From Thalassobius sp. I31.1 (lineage in GTDB: Bacteria > Pseudomonadota > Alphaproteobacteria > Rhodobacterales > Rhodobacteraceae): DNA of 37,614 bases. Below the pieces are notes generated by a model. It was not told the origin of the DNA and searched no databases. It saw only the letters and a program-made list of their open reading frames with translations. Positions 16,391 through 25,128 of this stretch are shown here, piece after piece (the first letter of the stretch is position 1; the number at the start of each line of letters is the position of its first letter). The DNA is taken from positions 1 through 37,614 of the forward strand of contig NZ_PWAA01000017.1 of assembly GCF_003031585.1 (NCBI RefSeq). Reading direction: 5' to 3'. A program made the translations under genes and the position numbers.

Positions 16391-17112
16391 CTGCTATCCC
16401 CCGTTTGCGTTACTCTTTTACCAATTATCTGCACTAAATCAGCAACCATCTTCTTCATATTGTCACCATCGGGCCGCGCTGCAATGACTATCTTTGTCGC
16501 GGAACATTCTGTGCAGGCCTCTGCCACCGCCGCGCTGATCGCCACCACATGCACCTCCGCCTGATGTGCCGGGTACGCCTTCCAGAATAGGCGGGCGCTG
16601 CGGGGCGAGAACAGGGGAACAATAAGCGGTACTTCCCCACGCAGGTATTCAGTGACAACCGGGTCAGGTGGCAACGCGGCCTGGTGATAGCTTATGATTT
16701 GCGTGAGACCGGGCACATTTCGCAAGCGCGGACTGGCCTGATGTTCGCCGGTCAGATGCAGAAGGGGCTGTGGGTTCTCCTGGCGCATCAGCAGGTTATA
16801 AAGATCGTTTGCGTCGCCATCTGCAGAAATGGCATCCAATCCCATGTCTGTTGCAACCCGGGCAGTGCGATTGCCCACACACCAGACCCGCCGGCCGGGC
16901 TGTTGGTACGTCGCTGGCATGGTGCGCAAGGCATTCTCAGATGTCACAACCAATTCGCTGTCGCATGCCGGGAAATCACCTTGTACCGGGATGATTTCCA
17001 TGACCGGTGCGATCACAATTTGCGCGCTTTCCGGGTCAATCTGCGCCGCGAAACGACCCGACTGCGCTTTGGGGCGCGTCAGAAGAACGATAGGGCGGGA
17101 TTGTCTGTGCAT
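16387..17112 (-). CDS. hemD: Uroporphyrinogen-III synthase
   Basis: A 241-residue enzyme of the HemD family, which closes and inverts hydroxymethylbilane to uroporphyrinogen III in haem, sirohaem and cobalamin synthesis. It begins with VLLTRPKAQSGRFAAQ, typical of the first domain, and has VTSENALRTM (about 57-66) and PLFSPRSARLFW (about 168-179), the usual SxxA/FSPRSA patterns. HemD is poorly conserved overall, so the neighbouring mitofilin and HemY-like genes add weight. hemC is not next to it in this window. The start lies only 39 bases from tsaD, which runs the opposite way, so the two promoters must be very compact or overlap. Confidence 0.88.
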   Translation of the reverse strand: MHRQSRPIVLLTRPKAQSGRFAAQIDPESAQIVIAPVMEIIPVQGDFPACDSELVVTSENALRTMPATYQQPGRRVWCVGNRTARVATDMGLDAISADGDANDLYNLLMRQENPQPLLHLTGEHQASPRLRNVPGLTQIISYHQAALPPDPVVTEYLRGEVPLIVPLFSPRSARLFWKAYPAHQAEVHVVAISAAVAEACTECSATKIVIAARPDGDNMKKMVADLVQIIGKRVTQTGDSR

Positions 17113-17151
17113 GGTTCAGGTGTTACCTGCTGAGGGACGAACACGCAACAA

Positions 17152-18258
17152 ATGATGATCATGCCAGATACTCTGACCTTCCTTGGCCTTGAAAGCAGCT
17201 GTGATGACACCGGGGCCGCGGTGGTACGCCACACAGACGGTGAAATCCCGCAGGTGCTGTCAAATGTCGTTGAAGGCCAGACCGCACTGCATGCGTCTTT
17301 TGGGGGTGTTGTCCCCGAAATCGCTGCCCGTGCCCATGCGGAACGGATGGATGATTGTGTGGAACGTGCCCTGGGGCAGGCGGGCGTAACGCTGGCTGAT
17401 ATTGACGGCATTGCTGTCACCGCCGGGCCGGGGCTGATTGGCGGAGTTCTGTCCGGCGTCATGTGTGCCAAAGGGTTAAGTGCAGGCAGTGGTAAACCTT
17501 TGATCGGCGTAAACCACCTCGCGGGGCATGCTTTGTCGCCGGGTCTTTCCGAAGAACTGCACTTCCCCATGCTGATGCTGCTGGTGTCTGGCGGACATTG
17601 CCAGTTTCTGATCGTACGCGGGGTTGAAGAATTTCATCGCCTGGGTGGCACGATTGATGATGCACCAGGCGAAGCTTTCGACAAAATCGCCCGCCTCACC
17701 GGCCTACCGCAACCCGGCGGCCCTGCGGTGGAACAGGCTGCGCTTGAAGGGGATGCGAAACGCTTCCCCCTGCCTCGCCCGCTTCTGGACCGGCCGGGGT
17801 GTGATATGTCTTTTTCTGGCCTGAAAACCGCTGTCCTGCGCGCGCGTGAAACTGTGATCACAAATGAAAACACCCTGGCACGTCAGGATGTGAATGATCT
17901 GGCTGCCGGTTTTCAAAAGTCGGTGTGTGACGTTCTGGAAGAAAAAACCAGACGTGCAATCGCGATTTACCTTGAAGAAAAGCCCGCTGTTCCGACCCTG
18001 GCCGTCGCGGGTGGTGTTGCCGCAAACAAGGCTATTCGCGCAGCGTTAGAGACTGTTTGCTCGGAAAACAATCTGCGTTTCACGGCCCCGGCCATGCAAT
18101 ATTGCACCGATAACGCAGCGATGATCGCCTGGGCAGGTCTGTTGCGCTATCAATTGGGGGCAAAGGATGATCTCACCCTCTCCGCACGTCCGCGCTGGCC
18201 GCTTGATAAAATACAGGCGGGCATGTTGGGATCCGGCAAGAAAGGCGCAAAAGCATGA
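17152..18258 (+). CDS. tsaD: tRNA threonylcarbamoyltransferase TsaD
   Basis: A 368-residue TsaD, the catalytic subunit for N6-threonylcarbamoyladenosine at position 37 of tRNAs reading ANN codons. The motif [14 protein letters not shown] (about 12-25), the metal ligands H122 and H126 in [17 protein letters not shown], the [10 protein letters not shown] loop and a late VAGGVAANK (nucleotide site) are all intact. ATG 17152 has GAGGGA (17132-17137) upstream, rather far; ATGs at 17155 and 17161 are alternatives. The stop overlaps the gpsA start by four bases. A second t6A-related gene, mtaB, lies about 4 kb downstream. Confidence 0.96.
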   Translation: MMIMPDTLTFLGLESSCDDTGAAVVRHTDGEIPQVLSNVVEGQTALHASFGGVVPEIAARAHAERMDDCVERALGQAGVTLADIDGIAVTAGPGLIGGVLSGVMCAKGLSAGSGKPLIGVNHLAGHALSPGLSEELHFPMLMLLVSGGHCQFLIVRGVEEFHRLGGTIDDAPGEAFDKIARLTGLPQPGGPAVEQAALEGDAKRFPLPRPLLDRPGCDMSFSGLKTAVLRARETVITNENTLARQDVNDLAAGFQKSVCDVLEEKTRRAIAIYLEEKPAVPTLAVAGGVAANKAIRAALETVCSENNLRFTAPAMQYCTDNAAMIAWAGLLRYQLGAKDDLTLSARPRWPLDKIQAGMLGSGKKGAKA

Positions 18259-19217
18259 GCATTTCAGTGATCGGCGCCGGTGCCTTTGGTACAGCCCTTG
18301 CGCAAAGCCACGCGGCCGATGGGCATGACGTCACGATCTGGGCACGCAGTGCAGAGACCGTTGATGCAATTAATCAAGATCATGAAAACAGCCTGCGTCT
18401 TGCAGGGATCAATTTGTCTGAGAATTTGCGCGCAACCCCTGATCTGGCAGAAGTCACGCAGGCAGATCACATCCTTCTGTGCTTGCCCATGCAAAAGCTT
18501 AGCGCATTCTTAACGGACAATAAGACCCTGTTTCAGGGAAAAACGTTGATTGGCTGTTGTAAAGGGGTGGAACTTACCTCGCTTTCCGGCACCTCTGATG
18601 TCATTCGAAATGCCGCGCCAGATGCCACACCTGCCATCCTGACCGGCCCCGGCTTTGCCCGGGATATCGCGCGTGGCCTGCCGACAGCAATGACGCTGGC
18701 TTGTGATCACAAAGATGCGGACAGCTTGCAACAGTCGCTTTCCACCTCTGTCCTGCGTCTCTATTTGTCTGACGATATGGCGGGCGCTGAACTTGGCGGT
18801 GCATTGAAAAACGTTGTCGCGATTGCCTGTGGTGCGGTCATGGGGGCCGGGCTGGGTGAAAGTGCACGCGCGGCGATTATGACGCGCGGATTCTCTGAAA
18901 TGCAACGCCTGGCCGCGCATCTGGGCGCAAAGCCTGAAACTCTGACTGGTCTGTCCGGTTTTGGGGATCTGACCCTGACCTGCACCTCTGATCAGTCACG
19001 CAATTACAAATACGGCTTTGACCTTGGTGCAGGAAAGATTCCCGATCCAAAGATCACGACCGAAGGTGTCGCCACTGCCCAGGCCGTCGCAAATCTGGCC
19101 GAAAAATCAGATATCGACATGCCCCTGACCCGCATGATCGCCGCCCTCACCCGTAATGAAATCACTCTCAGCCAGGCGGTAGAAGGCCTGCTGAGCAGAC
19201 CCCTCAGAAAGGAATAA
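18255..19217 (+). CDS. gpsA: Glycerol-3-phosphate dehydrogenase, NAD(P)+
   Basis: A 320-residue cytosolic enzyme that reduces dihydroxyacetone phosphate to sn-glycerol-3-phosphate for phospholipid synthesis. The dinucleotide-binding [10 protein letters not shown] is at about residues 7-16. [13 protein letters not shown] follows near 130-142, the catalytic lysine lies in [12 protein letters not shown], and the family signature is [13 protein letters not shown]. Length is normal. It is translationally coupled to tsaD (ATGA overlap), an arrangement common in Rhodobacterales. The YciI gene follows after four bases. Confidence 0.96.
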   Translation: MSISVIGAGAFGTALAQSHAADGHDVTIWARSAETVDAINQDHENSLRLAGINLSENLRATPDLAEVTQADHILLCLPMQKLSAFLTDNKTLFQGKTLIGCCKGVELTSLSGTSDVIRNAAPDATPAILTGPGFARDIARGLPTAMTLACDHKDADSLQQSLSTSVLRLYLSDDMAGAELGGALKNVVAIACGAVMGAGLGESARAAIMTRGFSEMQRLAAHLGAKPETLTGLSGFGDLTLTCTSDQSRNYKYGFDLGAGKIPDPKITTEGVATAQAVANLAEKSDIDMPLTRMIAALTRNEITLSQAVEGLLSRPLRKE

Positions 19218-19221
19218 CCAT

Positions 19222-19494
19222 ATGCTGATCGCTCTTGTAGGCCGTGACAAACCCGGTGCGCTGAACATCCGTCTTGCCAACCGCGAAGCCCATGTGAACC
19301 ACATCAAATCCAGCGGCATCGTCGCCCAGGCCGGCCCGTTTCTGGATGAAAACGGTGATATGTGCGGATCGCTTGTGATCCTGGACGTCGAAGATATGGC
19401 GCAGGCGCAGGATTGGGCCGACAATGACCCCTATGCAAAAGCCGGTTTGTTTGAAACAGTAACCCTGACGCAGTGGAACAAGGTAATCGGCTGA
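19222..19494 (+). CDS. YciI-family protein
   Basis: A 90-residue small protein of the YciI-like family (dimeric alpha/beta barrel). It has the conserved His in REAHVNHIKSSG (about 27-38), then AGPFLDENG and the DNDPYAKAGLFE segment (about 68-79) that shapes the active-site pocket. The biochemical role of most YciI proteins is unknown. AAGGA precedes the start. Its TGA overlaps the start of the EVE gene by one base (TGATG). Confidence 0.9.
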   Translation: MLIALVGRDKPGALNIRLANREAHVNHIKSSGIVAQAGPFLDENGDMCGSLVILDVEDMAQAQDWADNDPYAKAGLFETVTLTQWNKVIG

Positions 19495-19916
19495 TGGCAT
19501 ACTGGCTGTTCAAATCTGAACCTGACACCTGGGGCTGGCACGACCAGGTTTCAAAAGGTGACGCAGGCGAAGAATGGGACGGCGTGCGCAATTACCAGGC
19601 CCGCAACCATATGCGGGCCATGAAGGCCGGGGATCGCGGCTTTTTCTATCATTCGCAGAAGGAAAAAGCCGTTGTGGGTGTGGTTGAGGTGATCGAAGAG
19701 TCCCGGCAGGACAGCACCACTGATGATCCGCGCTGGGACTGCGTGGTGATCAAGGCGATTAAACCTGTGAAGACCCCGGTGACGCTTGAAATGGTCAAGA
19801 ACGAGCCGCGCCTTTCAGAAATGGTTCTGGTGAAAAGCAGTCGCCTGTCGGTGCAGCCTGTGCGTGTTGATGAATGGGCGGTGATTTGCGAAATGGCGGG
19901 AATTACGCCAGACTAA
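19494..19916 (+). CDS. EVE-domain protein
   Basis: A 140-residue EVE (PUA-like) domain protein, starting at ATG 19494, which overlaps the YciI stop. It begins MAYWLFKSEPDTW, the family hallmark, and includes WDGVRNYQARNHMRAMKAGD and FYHSQKEK, which line the pocket. EVE domains bind modified bases, and stand-alone versions are thought to recognise modified nucleotides in DNA or RNA. An ATG at 19473 in the same frame lies within the YciI gene and is rejected. Co-occurrence with the tRNA-modifying tsaD upstream is suggestive only. Confidence 0.92.
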   Translation: MAYWLFKSEPDTWGWHDQVSKGDAGEEWDGVRNYQARNHMRAMKAGDRGFFYHSQKEKAVVGVVEVIEESRQDSTTDDPRWDCVVIKAIKPVKTPVTLEMVKNEPRLSEMVLVKSSRLSVQPVRVDEWAVICEMAGITPD

Positions 19917-19937
19917 CCCTATAAAAGGGAGGTCACG

Positions 19938-20321
19938 ATGGAATTTCTGAATGTTTTGATCGCAGCCATTGCCGGTTTTGCTTTTGGTGCCGTCTGGTAC
20001 ATGAGCCTGGCAAAACCCTGGAAAGCCGCCACAGGGATGACAGATGAAGCCATGCAAGGTGCCGGCGCCAAACCCTACATCATTTCCTTCATCGCATTGC
20101 TGTTTGTCGCAGGAATGATGCGCCATATGTTTGCGCTGGCAGGCATTGACAGTGCCGGGAAAGGGCTGGTTGCCGGACTGGGCCTTGGCCTGTTTATCGC
20201 CGCCCCCTGGATTGCCACAAACTACGCATACAGCATGCGGCCTCGTGTCCTGACGCTGATTGATTGCGGATATGCGGTCGGTGGATGTACCGTGATTGGT
20301 TTGGTTCTGACCTTGATTTGA
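19938..20321 (+). CDS. DUF1761 membrane protein
   Basis: A 127-residue integral membrane protein with four predicted helices (about 4-25, 46-66, 76-97, 104-126). The opening AAIAGFAFGAVWYMSLAKPW is the DUF1761 pattern. Function is unknown. A strong ribosome site (GGGAGG) lies ahead of ATG 19938. It closes the tsaD-gpsA run and is followed by a terminator-like hairpin. Confidence 0.85.
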   Translation: MEFLNVLIAAIAGFAFGAVWYMSLAKPWKAATGMTDEAMQGAGAKPYIISFIALLFVAGMMRHMFALAGIDSAGKGLVAGLGLGLFIAAPWIATNYAYSMRPRVLTLIDCGYAVGGCTVIGLVLTLI

Positions 20322-20355
20322 CGGGATTGCTGCCAATTGCGGATCAAAACGTATC

Positions 20356-20384
20356 TCGCACGTGTGTAAGGTGCGATTTTGTAT
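20356..20384 (+). terminator. Terminator after the DUF1761 gene
   Basis: TCGCAC (20356-20361) and GTGCGA (20371-20376) pair around a nine-base loop and are followed by TTTTG. A second hairpin, CTCTTTT against AAAAGAG just beyond it, could serve the convergent tRNA-Lys. Confidence 0.55.
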
Positions 20385-20405
20385 GCTTCTCTTTTGAAAA
20401 AAGAG

Positions 20406-20481
20406 TGGTGAGCCCTGCAGGGTTCGAACCTGCGACCTACTGATTAAAAGTCAGCCGCTCTACCAACTGAGCTAAGGGCCC
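20406..20481 (-). tRNA. tRNA-Lys (anticodon TTT)
   Basis: On the minus strand, 76 bases fold as a full cloverleaf with an encoded CCA. The acceptor arms GGGCCCT and AGGGCTC pair with one G-U. The D arm is GCTC-AGTTGGTA-GAGC, the anticodon loop is CTTTTAA, and the T arm is GCAGG-TTCGAAC-CCTGC. The anticodon TTT reads Lys codons. Confidence 0.97.
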
Positions 20482-20494
20482 TCACTTGTCGGGT

Positions 20495-20523
20495 CGTTTA
20501 AGGTTGCTGACGGGTGGGGTCAA
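20495..20523 (-). promoter_or_regulatory. Promoter of tRNA-Lys
   Basis: Read on the minus strand, TTGACC (plus 20518-20523) and TAAACG (20495-20500) are separated by exactly 17 bases and lie 14 bases ahead of the tRNA. This is a good housekeeping sigma-70-type promoter. Confidence 0.75.
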
Positions 20524-20583
20524 GCGGGAATCTTGAAAAAAGCGGCTCTGGCATGATTTTTTCTTTCGGATTATACGGAGCAC

Positions 20584-21426
20584 ATGGATATGCCGCAGAA
20601 AAATACCGCAGGATTGCCGTTTCGTAAGATGCACGGGCTGGGAAATGACTTTGTTGTCATTGATACCCGGCATGCACCCGACGTGATGAGCGCAAAAAAC
20701 GCCAAAGCGATCGCAAATCGCTATTTTGGCGTGGGATTCGATCAGCTGGTGATTCTGCGCGAATCCACCCGCGCCGATCTGGATGTGGAATTCTGGAATT
20801 CCGACGGGTCGCGTGCAGATGCCTGTGGCAATGCCAGCCGCTGTATCACGCGGTTGATTCTGGAAGAGACCGGTGGTGACAGCGCGACCTTCTTCACCGG
20901 ACATGAAGTCCTGACAGGCAAGCGCATTGGCGATGATCTGTTCAGCGTCAACATGGGCCAGCCGCAGCTGACCTGGGATCAGATCCCATTGGCGCATGAC
21001 GTGGATGACCTGAACGCTCTGCCGATTGACGGCGCACCGGGCGCCTGCGGCATGGGCAACCCGCATATGGTGTTTGTGGTCGATGATATGGATGTGGTTG
21101 ATCTGCGCGCCATTAGCCCCGATCTGGAACATCATGCGCTATACCCCGAACGCACCAACGTCGAATTCATCCAGATCCGTGCGCGTGATGATATCCGCAT
21201 GCGTGTCTGGGAACGTGGCGGGGAAATCACGCTGGCCTGTGGCTCTGGTGCATGCGCGGCCGCGGTTGTCGCCCATCGCAAGGGGCTGACTGACAAAAAG
21301 GTAAAGATGCAGCTGGATGGTGGCTGGCTTGAAATTGACTGGCGCGACGATGGTGTCTGGATGACCGGTCCGGCGGCGCATGTTTTTGATGGCACGCTCA
21401 GTGCAGAATTTCTGGATGCGATCTGA
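20584..21426 (+). CDS. dapF: Diaminopimelate epimerase
   Basis: A 280-residue cytosolic enzyme that converts LL- to meso-diaminopimelate for lysine and peptidoglycan synthesis. Both catalytic cysteines are present: C81 in DACGNASRC and C219 in ACGSGAC. The N-terminal FRKMHGLGNDFVVID is the family opening. GGAG at 20577-20580 lies only three bases from ATG 20584 and nine from the in-frame ATG 20590, so 20590 may be the true start. The stop overlaps the mtaB start by one base. Confidence 0.95.
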   Translation: MDMPQKNTAGLPFRKMHGLGNDFVVIDTRHAPDVMSAKNAKAIANRYFGVGFDQLVILRESTRADLDVEFWNSDGSRADACGNASRCITRLILEETGGDSATFFTGHEVLTGKRIGDDLFSVNMGQPQLTWDQIPLAHDVDDLNALPIDGAPGACGMGNPHMVFVVDDMDVVDLRAISPDLEHHALYPERTNVEFIQIRARDDIRMRVWERGGEITLACGSGACAAAVVAHRKGLTDKKVKMQLDGGWLEIDWRDDGVWMTGPAAHVFDGTLSAEFLDAI

Positions 21427-22697
21427 TGTCTGCGCCTGATCTTAAATTCACGACACTTGGCTGTCGTCTGAACGCCTATGAAACCGAGGCCATGAAAGCC
21501 ATGTCGGAAGAGGCCGGCATTGGCGGTGCTGTGGTGGTCAACACCTGCGCTGTAACAGCCGAAGCCGTGCGCAAAGCCCGCCAGGAAATCCGCCGTCTGC
21601 GTCGCGAAAACCCGGATGCAAAAGTGATTGTCACCGGATGCGCCGCGCAAACAGAACCGGAAACATTTGCCAATATGGATGAGGTCGACCTTGTCCTTGG
21701 TAACACCGAAAAGATGCAACCCGAGACATGGCAGAAACTTTCCGGCCCTGATTTCATCGGCAAAAGCGAAAAGGTTCTGGTGGATGACATTATGTCTGTC
21801 ACAGAAACCGCAGGGCATCTGATCGACGGCTTTGGCACGCGGTCCCGCGCCTATGTTCAGGTGCAGAACGGCTGCGATCACCGCTGTACGTTTTGCATCA
21901 TCCCCTATGGTCGCGGAAACTCGCGGTCTGTGCCTGCGGGCGTGGTTGTGGATCAGATCAAACGTCTGGTCGATCAGGGCTATAATGAGGTCGTGCTGAC
22001 AGGCGTAGACCTGACATCCTGGGGCGCGGATCTGCCCGCAACCCCGCGTCTGGGTGATCTGGTGATGCGCATCCTGAAACTGGTGCCGGATCTGGCGCGC
22101 CTGCGGATTTCATCGATTGATTCCATCGAAGCGGATGAAAACCTGATGCAGGCCATCGCGACCGAACCCCGCCTGATGCCGCATTTGCACCTGTCCCTGC
22201 AGCATGGCGATGACATGATCCTCAAACGCATGGCGCGGCGTCATCTGCGCGACGATGCGATTGCGTTTTGTGAAGAGGCAAAGAAACTGCGCCCTGATAT
22301 GACCTTCGGGGCTGATATCATCGCGGGTTTCCCCACAGAAACCGATGCGCATTTTGAAAATTCGCTGAAGCTTGTGAGTGATTGCGATCTGACCTGGCTG
22401 CATGTCTTTCCTTATTCGAAACGCGAAGGCACCCCTGCTGCAAAAATTCCGAACCAGGTGAATGGCAATGTGATCAAAGCCCGCGCCGCGCGCCTGCGGG
22501 CTGCTGGCGATTTGCAGGTCAAAAATCACCTCGCGGCGCAGATCGGACATACCCACAAAGTTCTGCTGGAAAATCCGCGTATGGGTCGCACCGAACAATT
22601 CACCGAGGTCAGCTTTGACAGCGATCAGCCCGTCGGTCAGATTGTTGAAACCCGCATCATCGGGCAGAACGCAACGCAATTGTTTTCATCTTGCTGA
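21426..22697 (+). CDS. mtaB: tRNA t6A37 methylthiotransferase MtaB
   Basis: A 423-residue radical-SAM methylthiotransferase that turns t6A37 into ms2t6A37 in tRNA. The N-terminal cluster cysteines are C13, C41 and C72 (LGCRLN, NTCAVT, TGCAAQ). The radical-SAM motif C150-x3-C154-x2-C157 is in CDHRCTFC, followed by IIPYGRGNSRS. A C-terminal TRAM-like region carries HTHKVLLENP. It is shorter in its middle than MiaB, and LGCRLN with NTCAVT marks the MtaB branch. Its substrate is made by the TsaD pathway, whose catalytic gene is in this window. Coupled to dapF by TGATG. Confidence 0.94.
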   Translation: MSAPDLKFTTLGCRLNAYETEAMKAMSEEAGIGGAVVVNTCAVTAEAVRKARQEIRRLRRENPDAKVIVTGCAAQTEPETFANMDEVDLVLGNTEKMQPETWQKLSGPDFIGKSEKVLVDDIMSVTETAGHLIDGFGTRSRAYVQVQNGCDHRCTFCIIPYGRGNSRSVPAGVVVDQIKRLVDQGYNEVVLTGVDLTSWGADLPATPRLGDLVMRILKLVPDLARLRISSIDSIEADENLMQAIATEPRLMPHLHLSLQHGDDMILKRMARRHLRDDAIAFCEEAKKLRPDMTFGADIIAGFPTETDAHFENSLKLVSDCDLTWLHVFPYSKREGTPAAKIPNQVNGNVIKARAARLRAAGDLQVKNHLAAQIGHTHKVLLENPRMGRTEQFTEVSFDSDQPVGQIVETRIIGQNATQLFSSC

Positions 22698-22725
22698 AAA
22701 TACTCCCGCCGGAGGCTTAAATCTG

Positions 22726-23370
22726 ATGTCCCGCCCTATCCTTTACACCTTCCGTCGCTGCCCCTACGCCATGCGTGCGCGCCTGGCGATCCATGTGGCG
22801 GGTATTGAATGTGAGTTGCGGGAAATCCTTTTGCGCGACAAAGCGCCTGAGTTTCTGGCGACATCGCCTAAGGGCACAGTGCCTGTGGTGGTTGATGGGG
22901 ATCAGGTGATTGAGGAAAGCCTGGATGTGATGCTTTGGGCGTTGCAGCAGAATGACCCTGAAGGCTGGCTGCAAATGCCGGAAGAAGGCCATGCGTTGAT
23001 TGCGGAAAGCGACGGGCCGTTTAAAACTGCGCTGGATCGCTACAAATACGGCAGCCGCCATCCTGAGGCTGACACAAGTGAAGAACGTGCAAGAGGCGCG
23101 GCTTTTCTGCAAAAACTGAATGGCATGTTGCAAGGCCAGGCGCATCTTTACAGCGACAGACCCTGCCTTGCGGATATGGCGATTGTCACCTTTGTGCGCC
23201 AGTTCGCCCATGTGGATCAGGATTGGTTCTATGCGCAGCCCTGGCCAGATCTGATCCGCTGGCTGGATGCGTTCAAAGCATCTGACCGCTTCGCTGCGAT
23301 CATGGGAAAATACCCGATGTGGCGGCGAGGTGATGAAATAACGCTCTTTTGCCCAAAAACACCGGGCTGA
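22726..23370 (+). CDS. Glutathione S-transferase / glutaredoxin-fold protein
   Basis: A 214-residue protein with an N-terminal thioredoxin-like domain (YTFRRCPYAMRARLAIHVAG, about 7-26) and an all-helical C-terminal domain. The Cys of CPYA (C12) is retained and would act in thiol transfer, as in omega-type GSTs or glutaredoxin-2. KGTVPVVVDGDQVIEESLDV (about 49-68) holds the conserved cis-Pro and the Glu-Ser that bind glutathione. I chose ATG 22726 with GGAGG at 22711-22715; the longer frame from 22615 lies inside mtaB. The leader contains CTCCcgccGGAG, a short inverted repeat covering the ribosome site. The physiological substrate is unknown. Confidence 0.88.
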   Translation: MSRPILYTFRRCPYAMRARLAIHVAGIECELREILLRDKAPEFLATSPKGTVPVVVDGDQVIEESLDVMLWALQQNDPEGWLQMPEEGHALIAESDGPFKTALDRYKYGSRHPEADTSEERARGAAFLQKLNGMLQGQAHLYSDRPCLADMAIVTFVRQFAHVDQDWFYAQPWPDLIRWLDAFKASDRFAAIMGKYPMWRRGDEITLFCPKTPG

Positions 23371-23392
23371 CGTCGTTTTATCACTGGTTTCC

Positions 23393-23417
23393 GGCAGGCC
23401 TTGCGGATTAGCCTGCC
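23393..23417. promoter_or_regulatory. Hairpin just upstream of the PLP-enzyme gene
   Basis: GGCAGGC (23393-23399) and GCCTGCC (23411-23417) form a seven-base stem with an eleven-base loop, immediately before the AAGGAG site. It may be a weak terminator for the GST gene or a leader structure. I see no match to the SAM-II aptamer. Confidence 0.3.
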
Positions 23418-23434
23418 CGCAAGGAGACCAGATC

Positions 23435-24595
23435 ATGACAGACAACAGCAACCGCAAACCCGCACTTTCCACCCGCGTCGCCCAGGCGCTGCGCTTTGTG
23501 GAAGAAGGCACCGGCGCCGTTGTGCCCGCGATTCAGCCTACGGCCACTTATGCGCGTGATGAAAATTATGAGGTGCGCAAACCCTATTGGTATCGCCGTG
23601 ATGGCAGTCAGACCACCGGCCACGCCGAAGCGATCATTGCGGAACTGGAAGGCGCGGCAGAATCGCTTTTGTTCTCGTCCGGCATGTCTGCCTGCACTGC
23701 CGTGATCGATCATCTGCCCACCGGCGCCCATGTGGTTGCCCCAGAGGTGATGTATCACGGTGTGCTGCAACAGCTTCAGATGTATGAGAAAAACAAGCGC
23801 ATCACTGTGTCCTGGTACACAGCTGGCAATCTGGAAGAACTTGAAGCAGCGATGAAACCGGGTGAGACACAGCTTGTCTGGATTGAAACCCCGAACAACC
23901 CGAACTGGGAAGTGACCGACATTGCCGCAGCGGCTGAAATCGCCCATGCGCATGGGGCAAAGCTGATGGCAGATTGCACTGGTACCCCGCCCTGCATGAC
24001 GCGCGCGCTGGATATGGGGGCGGATATTTCGTTCCACTCTGCCACGAAATACCTGAACGGGCATTCTGATGTGACAGCGGGCGTTTTGTCTGTGCGGGAA
24101 ACCGGGCAATATTGGGAAGATATTTTCTGGGTGCGCAAACTTCAGGGCACTGTTTTGCAGTCCTTTGATGCCTGGCTTTTGATCCGGGGCATGCGGACGC
24201 TGTTCCTGCGGGTGGAAAAAGCCAGCGCCAATGCAATGGCAATTGCGAAGCACTTTCAAGGACATAAGCATGTTGAGGCGGTGTTGTATCCTGGTCTGCC
24301 AACCGATCCCGGCCATGAGGTGGCAAAGCGTCAGACCGGTGGGCAGTTTGGTGCGATGCTGTCGATCATCGTGAAGGGCACGGAACAGACCGGCATTGAT
24401 GTCACCCGCTTCTGCGAACTCTTTTACCCGGCGACCTCGCTGGGCGGGGTAGAAAGCCTGATTGAACACCGCAAAACCGTGTCCGGCGAAGGCTTTCCGG
24501 TGCATGAACGGTTGCTGAGAATCTCTGTTGGGATCGAGGATGCGGATGATCTGATTTATGATCTGGAACAGGCGCTTACACGGGCAAACGCCTGA
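23435..24595 (+). CDS. metC: PLP-dependent sulfur-amino-acid enzyme, cystathionine beta-lyase type
   Basis: A 386-residue Cys/Met-metabolism PLP enzyme. The lysine that forms the Schiff base is K205 in HSATKYLNGHSDV. SSGMSACTAV (about 81-90) contacts the phosphate, and ETPNNPNWEV with MADCT supplies the aspartate near the PLP nitrogen. The family includes cystathionine beta-lyase, gamma-synthase and methionine gamma-lyase, and sequence alone does not settle the reaction. The stretch YWYRRDGSQTTGHAEAI replaces the YSRTGNPT of typical family members. GGAG precedes ATG 23435. It ends 12 bases from the convergent ribH. Confidence 0.82.
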   Translation: MTDNSNRKPALSTRVAQALRFVEEGTGAVVPAIQPTATYARDENYEVRKPYWYRRDGSQTTGHAEAIIAELEGAAESLLFSSGMSACTAVIDHLPTGAHVVAPEVMYHGVLQQLQMYEKNKRITVSWYTAGNLEELEAAMKPGETQLVWIETPNNPNWEVTDIAAAAEIAHAHGAKLMADCTGTPPCMTRALDMGADISFHSATKYLNGHSDVTAGVLSVRETGQYWEDIFWVRKLQGTVLQSFDAWLLIRGMRTLFLRVEKASANAMAIAKHFQGHKHVEAVLYPGLPTDPGHEVAKRQTGGQFGAMLSIIVKGTEQTGIDVTRFCELFYPATSLGGVESLIEHRKTVSGEGFPVHERLLRISVGIEDADDLIYDLEQALTRANA

Positions 24596-24607
24596 TACCA
24601 AACGGGT

Positions 24608-25042
24608 TTATCCCGCAATTTTCGCCCGGGTTTCGCCGATCATCAGCGCGGCCTGGGCGGCTTCGCGGCCTTTCTGAACGAAATGGTCGCGGTAGATGCC
24701 GATGTGATGGTCGGTTTCCTGGAAGTGATGCGGCGTCAGGGATACGGACAGCACAGGCACGCCTGTATCCAGACCTGCGCGCATCAAACCATCAACCACG
24801 GCCTGGGCGACGAAATCGTGACGGTAAATTCCACCATCAACCACAAGGGCCGCGCAGGTGACTGCGTCGTATTTCTTTGATTCTGCAAGGGTTTTCGCCA
24901 GCAGAGGCATTTCAAAAGCGCCGGGCGCATCAAAGACATCAACCTGATCTGCGGGGATCAATTCACAAAACCCTTTCAGGGCCTGATCCACGATATCGGC
25001 ATGCCAATTGGCTTTGATAAAGGCGTAACGGGTGTGTGTCAT
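24608..25042 (-). CDS. ribH: 6,7-dimethyl-8-ribityllumazine synthase, RibH2 type
   Basis: A 144-residue lumazine synthase, the next-to-last step of riboflavin synthesis. FDAPGAFEMPLLAKTL binds the pyrimidine substrate and the catalytic His lies in GGIYRHDFVAQAV. SVSLTPHHFQET in place of the usual GVLT region matches the decameric RibH2 class of alphaproteobacteria. I start at the ATG ending at 25042, which has AAGGAG eight bases upstream; a longer frame to 25087 lacks a site and runs through the leader. No other rib genes are adjacent, as is common for stand-alone RibH2 genes under FMN control. Confidence 0.93.
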   Translation of the reverse strand: MTHTRYAFIKANWHADIVDQALKGFCELIPADQVDVFDAPGAFEMPLLAKTLAESKKYDAVTCAALVVDGGIYRHDFVAQAVVDGLMRAGLDTGVPVLSVSLTPHHFQETDHHIGIYRDHFVQKGREAAQAALMIGETRAKIAG

Positions 25043-25128
25043 AACATTTGCTCCTTCAGGTTCAGACACGTCACCCAGGGCATTCACGACAAAAGACTTC
25101 GCACGATACGAAAGCCCCTTTTGCCGCG

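Noticed and set aside
20549-20563. Sigma-54-like promoter (TGGCATG then TTTC) before dapF
   Set aside because: The GC element of the -12 half is missing, and dapF is expected to be constitutive.
23371-23434. SAM-II riboswitch before the PLP enzyme
   Set aside because: Only a simple hairpin is present in 64 bases; the conserved pseudoknot sequences are not seen.
23408-24601. 397-codon minus-strand frame opposite the PLP enzyme
   Set aside because: The + frame has a complete PLP-enzyme sequence and a good ribosome site; the antisense product has no recognisable domain.
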